Assembly (NCBI RefSeq): GCF_900169175.1
Contig: NZ_FXZM01000002.1
Coordinates: forward strand, 303,925 to 367,924
Origin: Brevibacterium jeotgali
GTDB lineage: Bacteria > Actinomycetota > Actinomycetes > Actinomycetales > Brevibacteriaceae
Reading direction: 5' to 3'
Length of the DNA: 64,000 bases
Part shown: positions 51,746 through 59,862 of the stretch, piece after piece
Layout of the letters: each line of letters begins with the position of its first letter
Position numbering within the stretch: position 1 is the stretch's first letter
Program-made: the position numbers and the translations under genes
The notes under the pieces: generated by a model
What the model was told of the DNA's origin: nothing
Database searches by the model: none
Seen by the model: the letters and a program-made list of their open reading frames with translations, nothing else

Positions 51746-53968
51746 ATGACCCACGAGACCGCAGCCCCGCAGGCCACCCCGCACCGCCCGGGCTATTTCT
51801 CCCCGCAGCGACTCGGACGCGACTACGCCTACGTCCTGCCGGGCCTCTTCATCTCACTGTTCGGCTTCATCGTCCTGGTACCGCTGTTCGCTCTGTCGAT
51901 CGGCACATTCGTCATCTGGGTGGGGGCACTGCTCCTGCCGCTCACTCTCACCATCGCGCGCGGGTTCGCGCAGCTGTCGCGAGCGCGTGTCCGTCACTGG
52001 GGCATGCCGTCCGCACCCGCGCACTACCGACCGCCCCAGCCGGGTGTCACCGGCTGGGTGAAGTCCATCGCGGACCCGCGACTGTGGCTCGACCTCGTGT
52101 TCGAGACCATCATCGCCCTGCCTCTGAGGATGCTCACCTTCACCGTCGCGGTGTCGTGGTCGGTCGCCGCCGCATCCGGGCTGACGTACGTCATCTGGGG
52201 CGCGTTCCTCCCCGATGACGGATCGGGAGCACTGAAGCTCCTCCTCGCCGCACTCTTCGACGACGTGCTTCCGTCGTCCGTCACGGACAGCTTCGCGCTG
52301 GAGGCGCTGTCGCACGTCGTGCTCGGTGCGCTCTTCCTGCTCTCTCTGCCGGCTGTCATCCACGCTCTGGCTCGTCTCGACGCGGTGATCACCGCCGGTG
52401 CGCTCGGCTCGGGCGAGGGAGGCCCCGGTCCCGCGCCCGGTGCTGCCGGTCCGCCGCCTGCGAACCCACACGACCCCAGCGCTCGCCCACACGGTCACGG
52501 CCCTGATCCGCACGGCCACAGCCCCGACTCCCACGACCGGAGCCCAGATCCGCACGACCAGAGCCCACGCTCGTACAGACTCAGCCCTGACTCGTACGAA
52601 CACGGCCCAGGCTCGTACGAAAACAGTCCCGGCTCGCACAGACACAGTCCACAAGCGTGGGCCTGGCTGACCGCAGGGTTCGCCGCTGCTGTACTGGTGG
52701 CGGTGTCGTGGCCGGTGACAGCCGTCGTCTACGGAGTCCCCGTCGTCCTCTCGATGGTCGTCGCGCTCATCCAGAGCGCCGCCCTCGTCACCGCCGTCCG
52801 CTGGCCGGTCGTGAGCATCATCGGAGGAACCGCGGCGATCTTCGCGATGGCGTGGGCCACGGGGAGCGCGCTGGGCCTGCCCTGGCCCTGGCCGGTCACG
52901 ACGCTCATCTCCACCGGCCTGCTCGTCCTCGTGCTCGCCCTGCGACGCCCGTGGCCGTACGCGATCGCCGCATGGCTCGCCGGAATCGCGGCATCGGTCC
53001 TGGCAGTCCTCCTCCTGCGCACAGACGGCGCCTCCGGCGCGATCGACAGCGTCCTCATCGCCGGACCGGTGTCCGCGGGGCTGGTGGCACTCGGCATCAG
53101 CATCCGCCAGCTGGCCCGCAGCCGCGCACGGCTTCGTGACGCGGAGGAGGCGAGCGCACAGCAGACCGCCCAGAGGCGGGAACTGGCGGAGCGGAACAGA
53201 ATCGCCCAAGAGCTGCACGACGTCGTCGCCCACAGCATGTCCGTCATCAGCGTGCAGGCCACCACCGCGGAGTACCGCCTGCCCGACATCGGGAACGACT
53301 CCGCCCAGGAGTTCGCCTCGATCGCAGACTCGTCCAGACGGGCACTCAACGAGATGCGGGGCCTGCTCACGATCCTGCGCGGGTCCGGTGACGCACCCCT
53401 GGTCCCACAGCCGACGCTCCTGGATGTTCCCGACCTCCTCGACGCCACCCGTCGGTCGGGAACGACGATCACCGTCAGCACAGACACGGAATCAGCACCA
53501 GAGACTGGCACACAGACAAACACAGGCACAGAGACGAACACAGGAACCGCAGCAGACGCCTCGGCGACCTCCGTTCCCGCACGCTCCGACGCAGCCGCCT
53601 TCCTCGAGGCCACGGCTCCACGCGTCTCGACGGCCACGGGACTGACCGCCTACAGGATCCTGCAGGAGGCACTGAGCAATGCCGTGCGCCACGCACCGGG
53701 TGCCGACATCAGCGTGGTCTTCGGGCTCAGCGCCTTCCACATCACCCTCGAGGTGGAGAACGGCCCCTCGACGGCAGCACCCTCCGTCCGAGGGCCGCAG
53801 ACGGTCCGAGGGCCGCAGTCTTCGGCGTCCGCCTTCCCTCCCGGGAGCGGCGGCGGCCTGGGGCTTGCCGGCATCCGCGAACGCGCCGCGGCCCTGGGAG
53901 GGACCGTCGACGCGGGACCGCGTCCTGACGGGGGCTTCACCGTGCACGCGCGCCTGCCCACGCTGTAG
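51746..53968 (+). CDS. NarX-type sensor histidine kinase with repeat-bearing loop
   Basis: 740 residues from ATG 51746. Layout: two to four membrane helices and an extended Sensor-type region (residues about 25-215), a polar loop containing seven 7-residue repeats (253-301), a second membrane block (about 305-450), a HisKA_3 dimerisation domain with phospho-acceptor His491 (AQELHDVVAHSMSVISVQA), and an HATPase domain (ILQEALSNAVRHAP, GGGLGLAGIRERAAALGG). A Thr/Glu/Ala-rich insert near 595-620 lies within the ATPase region. It is the likely partner of the divergent NarL-type regulator. The sensed signal is unknown. Confidence 0.92.
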   Translation: MTHETAAPQATPHRPGYFSPQRLGRDYAYVLPGLFISLFGFIVLVPLFALSIGTFVIWVGALLLPLTLTIARGFAQLSRARVRHWGMPSAPAHYRPPQPGVTGWVKSIADPRLWLDLVFETIIALPLRMLTFTVAVSWSVAAASGLTYVIWGAFLPDDGSGALKLLLAALFDDVLPSSVTDSFALEALSHVVLGALFLLSLPAVIHALARLDAVITAGALGSGEGGPGPAPGAAGPPPANPHDPSARPHGHGPDPHGHSPDSHDRSPDPHDQSPRSYRLSPDSYEHGPGSYENSPGSHRHSPQAWAWLTAGFAAAVLVAVSWPVTAVVYGVPVVLSMVVALIQSAALVTAVRWPVVSIIGGTAAIFAMAWATGSALGLPWPWPVTTLISTGLLVLVLALRRPWPYAIAAWLAGIAASVLAVLLLRTDGASGAIDSVLIAGPVSAGLVALGISIRQLARSRARLRDAEEASAQQTAQRRELAERNRIAQELHDVVAHSMSVISVQATTAEYRLPDIGNDSAQEFASIADSSRRALNEMRGLLTILRGSGDAPLVPQPTLLDVPDLLDATRRSGTTITVSTDTESAPETGTQTNTGTETNTGTAADASATSVPARSDAAAFLEATAPRVSTATGLTAYRILQEALSNAVRHAPGADISVVFGLSAFHITLEVENGPSTAAPSVRGPQTVRGPQSSASAFPPGSGGGLGLAGIRERAAALGGTVDAGPRPDGGFTVHARLPTL
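52502..52648 (+). repeat. In-frame 21-bp minisatellite in the histidine kinase gene
   Basis: Seven consecutive 21-bp units encode heptapeptides of pattern P-D/G-S/P-H/Y-x-x-S/G: PDPHGHS, PDSHDRS, PDPHDQS, PRSYRLS, PDSYEHG, PGSYENS and PGSHRHS. The units have drifted but keep length and frame. Confidence 0.9.
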
Positions 53969-53978
53969 CGTCGTGCCC

Positions 53979-55745
53979 ATGGATCTCGCACAGCTCCTCA
54001 CATCCCTGGACGGTCGCGGATACGGCGACTACAAGCGGATCAGGGGCACGCACGCCCTGCTGCTTCCCGGGAGCTCCGGACACGCCGCGCTCGACGTCGA
54101 TCGGGTGCAGGTGGATCCCTTCGCCCCGCCGTCCCTCACGCGCGTGCGCCTCGACAGAGTGCAGACGGGCATTCCCGACGACCTGCTCGCGGACCGCGCC
54201 GGCCGCATCGCAGCGGGCGACTTCCTCACCCGGGCCTTCGCCCGGGCCGCCTCAGCGCGGCTGGGCGGCGGTTCGTCGAGTCCCCGCCGCGCGGACCGGG
54301 ACACACCGCCGCCGATCCTGATCGGCACTCCCGGTCAGCAGGTGCTCGAGCGCACCTCGGTCGTCTTCACCGACGCCGAGGTCGACATGCGGATCACAGT
54401 CGCCCTCCCTGCCGCTGGACGCAGGATCAAGGGCCGCCGAGCGGCGAGTCTCCTGTGTGAGGAGCTGCCGCAGATCGTCCTCGACGCACTCGTCGCCCCG
54501 CTGGACCTCGACGCACTCAGAGCACACGTCACCCTGTACCGGGACCAGCTCGACCTCCGGGCGCAGCTGAAGAGCCGACGACTCGTCTCGTTCGTGGCTG
54601 ACGGCGCGCTCCTCCCCCGGCGCTCCGGGGACTCGGACCTGCCGCTGACCGACGGCGGCGTCCCCTTCCGGTCCCCCGATGTCCTGAAGACCTCGTTCGA
54701 CCTGCCGAGCGGACGGCGTGTATCGGGCATGGGCGTTCCGGAGGGGATCACAGTCATCATCGGCGGCGGATACCACGGGAAGTCCACACTCCTGCGAGCC
54801 ATCGAACGAGGCGTCTACCCGCACATCTCCGGCGACGGCCGGGAGTGGGTGCTGTCCCGGCCGGACGCCGTGGCGATCCGTGCGGAGGACGGCCGCTCGA
54901 CCGCCTCGGTCGACATCTCCCCCTTCATCAACGACCTGCCATCGGGAGCGGACACCCGCACGTTCACCACCACGAACGCGAGCGGGTCGACGTCACAGGC
55001 GGCGAACCTCATCGAGGCGGTCGAAGCGGGGGCGTCCGCTCTGCTCATCGACGAGGACACGTCGGCGACGAACTTCATGATCCGCGACGACCGCATGCGC
55101 AGGCTCATCCCGGCGCACCGCGAGCCGATCACCCCGTTCGTCGATCGCGTCCGCGCCCTCCACGACGAACGCGGAGTGTCGACGGTGCTCGTCGCCGGGG
55201 GCTCGGGAGCGTTCTTCGACGTCGCGGACCACGTCATCGCGCTCGATGCCTATGTCCCGGACGACGTGACCGAACAGGCCCGGACGATTGCACGCGAGAA
55301 CGACGCGAGTGTGCGCGAGGACGGGGCGAGCGCCGGCTGCGAGGACCCTCCCGATCAGTCTCACCCGCGGCTGCACTTCGCGGTCGCATCCCGGGTGCCC
55401 GAGGCCGGCAGCCTCCGGCCCGCCGACAAGAGGAAGTTCGCTCGCGCCCGAGGACGCGCGACGATCCAGTACGGCCGTGACGACATCGACCTGTCCGCAG
55501 TCCTCCAGCTGGTGGACACCGCGCAGACGCAGGCCATCGCACACGCGCTCGAGCGCCTGGCGGACTCGATCGATGCCCAGACGACGCTCACCGACGCGGT
55601 CGCCGCGCTCGACCGTCTGATCGACGACGGCGGCCTCGACGCCCTGTCGCCGCACCCCGGCCATCCCGGTCACCTCGCCCGGCCGCGCCCGCAGGAGGTC
55701 GCCGCCGCGGTCAACCGCTATCGCGGACTGCGCATCCGTGGCTGA
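53979..55745 (+). CDS. ABC-class predicted ATPase (PF09818-like)
   Basis: 588 residues from ATG 53979, 10 bp after the histidine kinase stop. It is a soluble single-chain ATPase of a class that carries ABC-type motifs but is not a transporter subunit. The N-terminus MDLAQLLTSLDGRGYGDYKRIRG is conserved in the class. The P-loop is IIGGGYHGKSTLLRAIERGVYPHI. FTTTNASGSTSQAANLIEAVEAGASALLIDEDTSATNFMIRD holds signature-like and Walker B elements. The C-terminal domain includes ADKRKFARARGRATIQYGRDDIDLSAVLQLVD. Its cellular function is not established as far as I know. Confidence 0.85.
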   Translation: MDLAQLLTSLDGRGYGDYKRIRGTHALLLPGSSGHAALDVDRVQVDPFAPPSLTRVRLDRVQTGIPDDLLADRAGRIAAGDFLTRAFARAASARLGGGSSSPRRADRDTPPPILIGTPGQQVLERTSVVFTDAEVDMRITVALPAAGRRIKGRRAASLLCEELPQIVLDALVAPLDLDALRAHVTLYRDQLDLRAQLKSRRLVSFVADGALLPRRSGDSDLPLTDGGVPFRSPDVLKTSFDLPSGRRVSGMGVPEGITVIIGGGYHGKSTLLRAIERGVYPHISGDGREWVLSRPDAVAIRAEDGRSTASVDISPFINDLPSGADTRTFTTTNASGSTSQAANLIEAVEAGASALLIDEDTSATNFMIRDDRMRRLIPAHREPITPFVDRVRALHDERGVSTVLVAGGSGAFFDVADHVIALDAYVPDDVTEQARTIARENDASVREDGASAGCEDPPDQSHPRLHFAVASRVPEAGSLRPADKRKFARARGRATIQYGRDDIDLSAVLQLVDTAQTQAIAHALERLADSIDAQTTLTDAVAALDRLIDDGGLDALSPHPGHPGHLARPRPQEVAAAVNRYRGLRIRG

Positions 55746-55781
55746 CTCCTGTCACACGCTGTGGCACCCGGGGCCGGCACG

Positions 55782-56243
55782 ATGACCAGCGGCACACCAC
55801 TCCACCGGCGCCCCGGGGCCCTCGCGCTCGTCTTCCTCGGCGGAGCCGCGGGAACGGGCGCCCGCGTGAGCCTCACAAGTGCGTTGCCGCTCGTCGCAGG
55901 CGTCCCCGCCGTGACCGTCGGGATCAATGTCATCGGCGCCTTCGTGCTGGGCCTCCTCGTCGAGACACTCATCCGCCGAGGCCCCGACACCGGCACGCCC
56001 CGTCGTCTCCGCCTGCTGCTGGGCACCGGTTTCCTGGGCGGATTCACCACCTACAGTGCCCTGTCGCTGGACACCGTCCTGCTCCTCACAGAGGGGCGGA
56101 CGGGGATCGCCGCCCTCTACGGCCTCGGCAGCGTCGTCCTCGGGCTCCTCGCGGCAGCCGCAGGAGTGGCGTGCGCGACGAGGGGCCGGCGGCCCGACCA
56201 GGGCACACATCCCGCGCCCGAGGCCGGAGGTGCCGGCCCATGA
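55782..56243 (+). CDS. crcB: Fluoride ion channel FluC/CrcB, subunit 1
   Basis: 153 residues from ATG 55782 (GTG 55761 is possible). It has four membrane helices. Motifs GGAAGTGARVSLTSALP, GINVIGAFVLGLLVE and LLGTGFLGGFTTYSALSLDTVLL match the fluoride channel family. In Gram-positive bacteria two different crcB genes often sit side by side and form a heterodimer, as here: the next gene starts inside this stop codon. The C-terminal 20 residues are a polar tail. Confidence 0.92.
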   Translation: MTSGTPLHRRPGALALVFLGGAAGTGARVSLTSALPLVAGVPAVTVGINVIGAFVLGLLVETLIRRGPDTGTPRRLRLLLGTGFLGGFTTYSALSLDTVLLLTEGRTGIAALYGLGSVVLGLLAAAAGVACATRGRRPDQGTHPAPEAGGAGP

Positions 56244-56632
56244 CCTTTCACCTCCTGCTCCTCACGTCTCTGGCAGGCGGCCTGGGTGCCGTGTGCCGGC
56301 TCCTCCTCGACGGCATGATCCGATCGGGGTCGGAGCATCGCGGGGACACCCCCGTCCCGTGGCCCACGATCATGATCAACGTTTCGGGCTCGCTGGTGCT
56401 CGGGGTGGTCGTGGGCCTGACAATCTCCTCAGTGCTCCCCGCTGGATGGGAGCCTGTCGTCGGTTCGGGCTTCCTGGGCGGTTTCACGACGTTCTCGACG
56501 GCCAGTGTCGAAGCGGTGCGCCTGGGCCAGGCCCAGCGGTGGACGGCAGCCGCAGCGACCGCGATCGGCGTTCTCCTCGCAGGTGCTGCGGCCGCCGGGC
56601 TGGGGATGTGGGCGGGTTCGCTCGTCACCTGA
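56240..56632 (+). CDS. crcB: Fluoride ion channel FluC/CrcB, subunit 2
   Basis: 130 residues starting at ATGA overlapping crcB-1. It has four membrane helices with SLAGGLGAVCRLLLDG, TIMINVSGSLVLGVVVGL and VVGSGFLGGFTTFSTASVEAV, the last being the pore-lining and sodium-site signature of FluC. Together with the upstream gene it should export fluoride. No fluoride riboswitch is seen upstream. Confidence 0.94.
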   Translation: MTFHLLLLTSLAGGLGAVCRLLLDGMIRSGSEHRGDTPVPWPTIMINVSGSLVLGVVVGLTISSVLPAGWEPVVGSGFLGGFTTFSTASVEAVRLGQAQRWTAAAATAIGVLLAGAAAAGLGMWAGSLVT

Positions 56633-56635
56633 CCG

Positions 56636-58486
56636 TCACCGGGTGTGGTGCGACTCCTGGAGCCTGTACACCGGTGTCTCGATGCCCTCCATCCGCGCCT
56701 TGAGCTGCAGCGCGAGGTACCGCGAGTAGTGGCGCGACTGGTGGAGGTTGCCACCGTGGATCCACAGCTGTTCGACGTTGGTGGGCTTCCACATGTTCCG
56801 CAGCTCGCCCTCCCACGGTCCCGGGTCCCGGGTGGTGTCGGAGCCGAAGCCCCATACCTTGCCCACCTGGTCGGCGACCTCCGGTGACACGAGATCCGCG
56901 AGCCACGCGTTCATCGACCCGTAGCCCGTCGCGTAGACGATGAGATCCGCGGGCAGGCGCGTTGTGTCCTCGAGCACGACGGCCTCCGGCTCGATCTGCG
57001 CCACCTGACCGCGGGCGAGCGCGACCCGTCCATCGATCAGGAGCTGTGAGGCACCCACATCGATGTAGTAGCCCGACCCCCTGCGCAGGTACTTGAGGAA
57101 CAGACCGGAGCCGTCCTCTCCGAAGTCCAGGTCGAACCCTGCGGCCTCGAGCGCGGCGTAGAAGTCCTTGTCCCGCTCCGCCATCGCCTCGTAGACGGGG
57201 ATCTGGACATCCGGCAGGATCCTGTAGGGCCACGAGGCGAAGAGCATGTCCGCCTTCTCCGTCGTCACCCCGTTCTCCAGCGCCCGTTCGGAGTAGAGGT
57301 CCCCCAGCCCCAGATCCATGAGCGATTCGCTGCGCGAGATGTGCGTCGACGAACGCTGCACCATCGTCACCTCAGCGCCCTTCTCCCACAGCGCCGCTGC
57401 GATGTCATGGGCGGAGTTGTTGGAGCCGATGACGACGGCGCGACTCCCCGCGAAGTCGCCCTCGCCGGAGAACTCCGACGAGTGCCACTGCTCGCCTGCG
57501 AACGTGTCTGCGCCGTCGAACTCCGGGGTATGCGGGTAGCCGGACACGCCCAGTGCGAACACGACGTGGGTGGGACGCAGCTCGACGTCCTCTCCCCGGC
57601 GGTCCACGCGTACCCGCCAGGTGCCGTCCGCTTCGTCGAACTCCGCTCCCAGGCACTCCGTCCCGGACCAGTAGTCGAGCCCCATGATCCCGGTGTAGTG
57701 CTCGAGCCACTCCCCGATCTGGTCCTTCGCCGCGAACACCGGCCAATCGTCGGGGAACGGCAGGTACGGCATGTGGTCATACCAGACGGGGTCGTGGAGG
57801 TGGAGCGACTTGTACCGCTTGCGCCACGAGTCACCGGGACGATCGTTCTTCTCCACCACGATCGTCGGCACGCCCTGGCGCTTGAGCCGCGCAGCCAGTC
57901 CGATGCCGCCCTGACCGCCGCCCACGATCACGACGTACGGCTGTTCCTCGATGCCGAAGCGTGCCCGGTGCTCTTCACGCGCCTCCCTCCACGTCCGACG
58001 TCCCTTCGTGATGACATGATCGACGCCGGCCTCGCGACGGGGGCCCGTCTTCTCTTCGAACCCCTTGAGCTCCTGCATCGTCGTGAGAAGCGTCCAGGCC
58101 CTTCCGTCCCGCAGCCGCAGATGCCCCCAGCCGCGGGAGACGCGGGTCTCGAAGGTGATCCAGGCTTCGACCACTCCATCGGCCTCGGTCGCAGGTTCTG
58201 CGAGTGCCCACCCGGAGGGTCCCGCGTGCTCGGCGGTCGCCGCCACCATGTCGCGGATCTGGCCGCGGCCTTCCAGAGTGCGCAGATTCCAGGTGAAGGA
58301 CACGAAGTCTCGCCAGTACGCGTCCTCCTCGAACAGTTCGGCCACGGCTGCCGGGTCCGGAGCCGTGAGCGCAGCGTCGAATGCCGTGAGCCATTCCTGC
58401 GCGGCCGTCGACGGTCCGCTGCCGGTGCTGCTGCCGGTGGCGTCCGCCTGGATCTCGGTGCGTGCGTCGGTCCGTGTGTCGGTCAT
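56636..58486 (-). CDS. Flavin-containing monooxygenase with N-terminal SnoaL/NTF2-like domain
   Basis: 616 residues from the ATG of MTDTRTDA, with GAAGGAG upstream. Residues about 30-150 form an NTF2-like domain (EWLTAFDAALTAPDPAAVAELFEEDAYWRDF). The monooxygenase follows with the FAD site VVIVGGGQGGIGLAARL, NADPH site VVIGSNNSAHDIAAAL and an FMO-type fingerprint FAGEQWHSSEF. The closing IYATGYGSMNAWL is also typical. Such enzymes hydroxylate N or S atoms or perform Baeyer-Villiger reactions. The divergent GAF regulator probably controls it. Substrate unknown. Confidence 0.88.
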   Translation of the reverse strand: MTDTRTDARTEIQADATGSSTGSGPSTAAQEWLTAFDAALTAPDPAAVAELFEEDAYWRDFVSFTWNLRTLEGRGQIRDMVAATAEHAGPSGWALAEPATEADGVVEAWITFETRVSRGWGHLRLRDGRAWTLLTTMQELKGFEEKTGPRREAGVDHVITKGRRTWREAREEHRARFGIEEQPYVVIVGGGQGGIGLAARLKRQGVPTIVVEKNDRPGDSWRKRYKSLHLHDPVWYDHMPYLPFPDDWPVFAAKDQIGEWLEHYTGIMGLDYWSGTECLGAEFDEADGTWRVRVDRRGEDVELRPTHVVFALGVSGYPHTPEFDGADTFAGEQWHSSEFSGEGDFAGSRAVVIGSNNSAHDIAAALWEKGAEVTMVQRSSTHISRSESLMDLGLGDLYSERALENGVTTEKADMLFASWPYRILPDVQIPVYEAMAERDKDFYAALEAAGFDLDFGEDGSGLFLKYLRRGSGYYIDVGASQLLIDGRVALARGQVAQIEPEAVVLEDTTRLPADLIVYATGYGSMNAWLADLVSPEVADQVGKVWGFGSDTTRDPGPWEGELRNMWKPTNVEQLWIHGGNLHQSRHYSRYLALQLKARMEGIETPVYRLQESHHTR

Positions 58487-58654
58487 GTCCACTCCTTCGT
58501 GCCATGTCCTGCTGCTGTGAGCAGAGTGTCCTGCTGCAGTGACCACAGTCGTGTCTGCAGGGTCGTGCGGGTTGCTGCGTCCTGTACCGTCGGTGGTCCC
58601 TGACCATGACGTGCGTCACAGTCCGAGTGTGCTCCACAGTCTCACCGCAAGGGG

Positions 58655-59707
58655 GTGGCAAAGGCGTTGCATCCGTCTCTCAGGTTCACGGACCCCACCG
58701 CGTTCGCGCGTCGCACCGTCGCGGCCCACGACGCGGTCTTCTCCCGGGCGATGGCACCTTCCTGGGCGGATCCCTGGGCGGATCCCCAGATGCTCGCCGC
58801 ATGGCGACGCAGCGGCGAGGCAGGGGTCCGCCCGGACCAGGACATGCCCAGCAGGTTCCTCGCCGACGCTGACCTGCAGCAGGCACGCGACCGGAGCCCT
58901 GTCGGGTGGATCGCGGGCGAGGTCGTGCAGGCGGTGGCAGACACCTCGGCGGCGGGTCGGCACCTCGTCGTCCTCTCCGACGCGGACGGCGTCGTGCTGT
59001 GGCGGGCAGGCAGCGCGCAGGCCATGCGCGGTGCCGACCGGATCGCGTTCGCGGAAGGTGCGGACTGGTCGGAGTCGGGAATCGGGACGAACGGAATCAG
59101 CCGCGCACTGGAGACCGGAGGCATGACGCACGTGACCGCCGGGGAGCACTTCGTCCGGGCCCATCACGCGTGGACGTGCTCCGCCTCTCCGATCCGGGAC
59201 TCCGACGGGGCCATCATCGGGGTGCTCGATGTGTCCCTCCCCGTGCGGTTCGCCACCGCTGAGAGCGCGGCACTGGTCCGCTGCGGCGTCAGGCTGGCGG
59301 AGGCGCTCCTGCCCGCGAGGGTGCCATCGCACCATGCGTCACAGACCGGGCGATCAGCCCCGGTGATCCGCCTCCTGGGACACCGCCCGGAGATCGTCCG
59401 CGCCGACGGGGTGCGCATCCGACTGACCCAGAGACGTGCGGAGCTGCTGGCGCTGCTCGCCTCCCGCGAGGCGTGGACTGCACGCGCGCTCGCCGAGGCC
59501 CTGTACGACGACCCCTCCGCCGCTGCGACCGTCCGGGGTGAGATCCTTCGCCTCCGACGCACGACCGGCCTCACGATCTCGACGCAGCCGTACGCGCTCG
59601 CAGACCACGAACGGGCCGGTGTCGACTTCCTCATAGCCGACGAGGCGTTCGAGCTGCTCCCGGACTCCGACGTGCCGGCGATCGTGGACCTTCGCTACAC
59701 GGTCTGA
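58655..59707 (+). CDS. GAF-domain transcriptional regulator with C-terminal winged helix
   Basis: 350 residues; GTG 58655 is used here, TTG 58667 is an alternative. The N-terminal half resembles AcoR-type sensors: a GAF domain around LVVLSDADGVVLWRAGSAQAMRGADRIAFAEGADWSESGIGTNGISRAL and AGEHFVRAHHAWTCSASPIRD. The usual AAA+ and Fis parts are missing. Instead the end has a winged-helix-like segment (IRLTQRRAELLALLASREAWTARALAEALYDDPSAAATVRGEILRLRR). It is divergent from the monooxygenase gene and most likely its activator. A small duplication gives WADPWADP near residue 40. Confidence 0.85.
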   Translation: MAKALHPSLRFTDPTAFARRTVAAHDAVFSRAMAPSWADPWADPQMLAAWRRSGEAGVRPDQDMPSRFLADADLQQARDRSPVGWIAGEVVQAVADTSAAGRHLVVLSDADGVVLWRAGSAQAMRGADRIAFAEGADWSESGIGTNGISRALETGGMTHVTAGEHFVRAHHAWTCSASPIRDSDGAIIGVLDVSLPVRFATAESAALVRCGVRLAEALLPARVPSHHASQTGRSAPVIRLLGHRPEIVRADGVRIRLTQRRAELLALLASREAWTARALAEALYDDPSAAATVRGEILRLRRTTGLTISTQPYALADHERAGVDFLIADEAFELLPDSDVPAIVDLRYTV

Positions 59708-59769
59708 GCCGATGGGTGGCTGCTGGTCCCCCATGAGGGCGTCGTTCTCGCCGGTGCGCCGACTGGAGT

Positions 59770-59803
59770 AGTGGACGTCGGAAGAGAGTGGACGTCAGAA
59801 GCG
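59770..59803. repeat. 17-bp tandem duplication upstream of the flotillin gene
   Basis: AGTGGACGTCGGAAGAG at 59770-59786 is followed directly by a copy with two changes at 59787-59803, in the 155-bp spacer between the GAF regulator and the flotillin gene. Confidence 0.8.
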
Positions 59804-59862
59804 AGCTGGGCGACTCGTCCGTATAGGCTCGGAGGAACATCCACCGATCCGAAGGGGCACTC

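Noticed and set aside
55746..55781. Fluoride riboswitch ahead of crcB
   Set aside because: The spacer is only about 36 bp and shows no pseudoknot elements.
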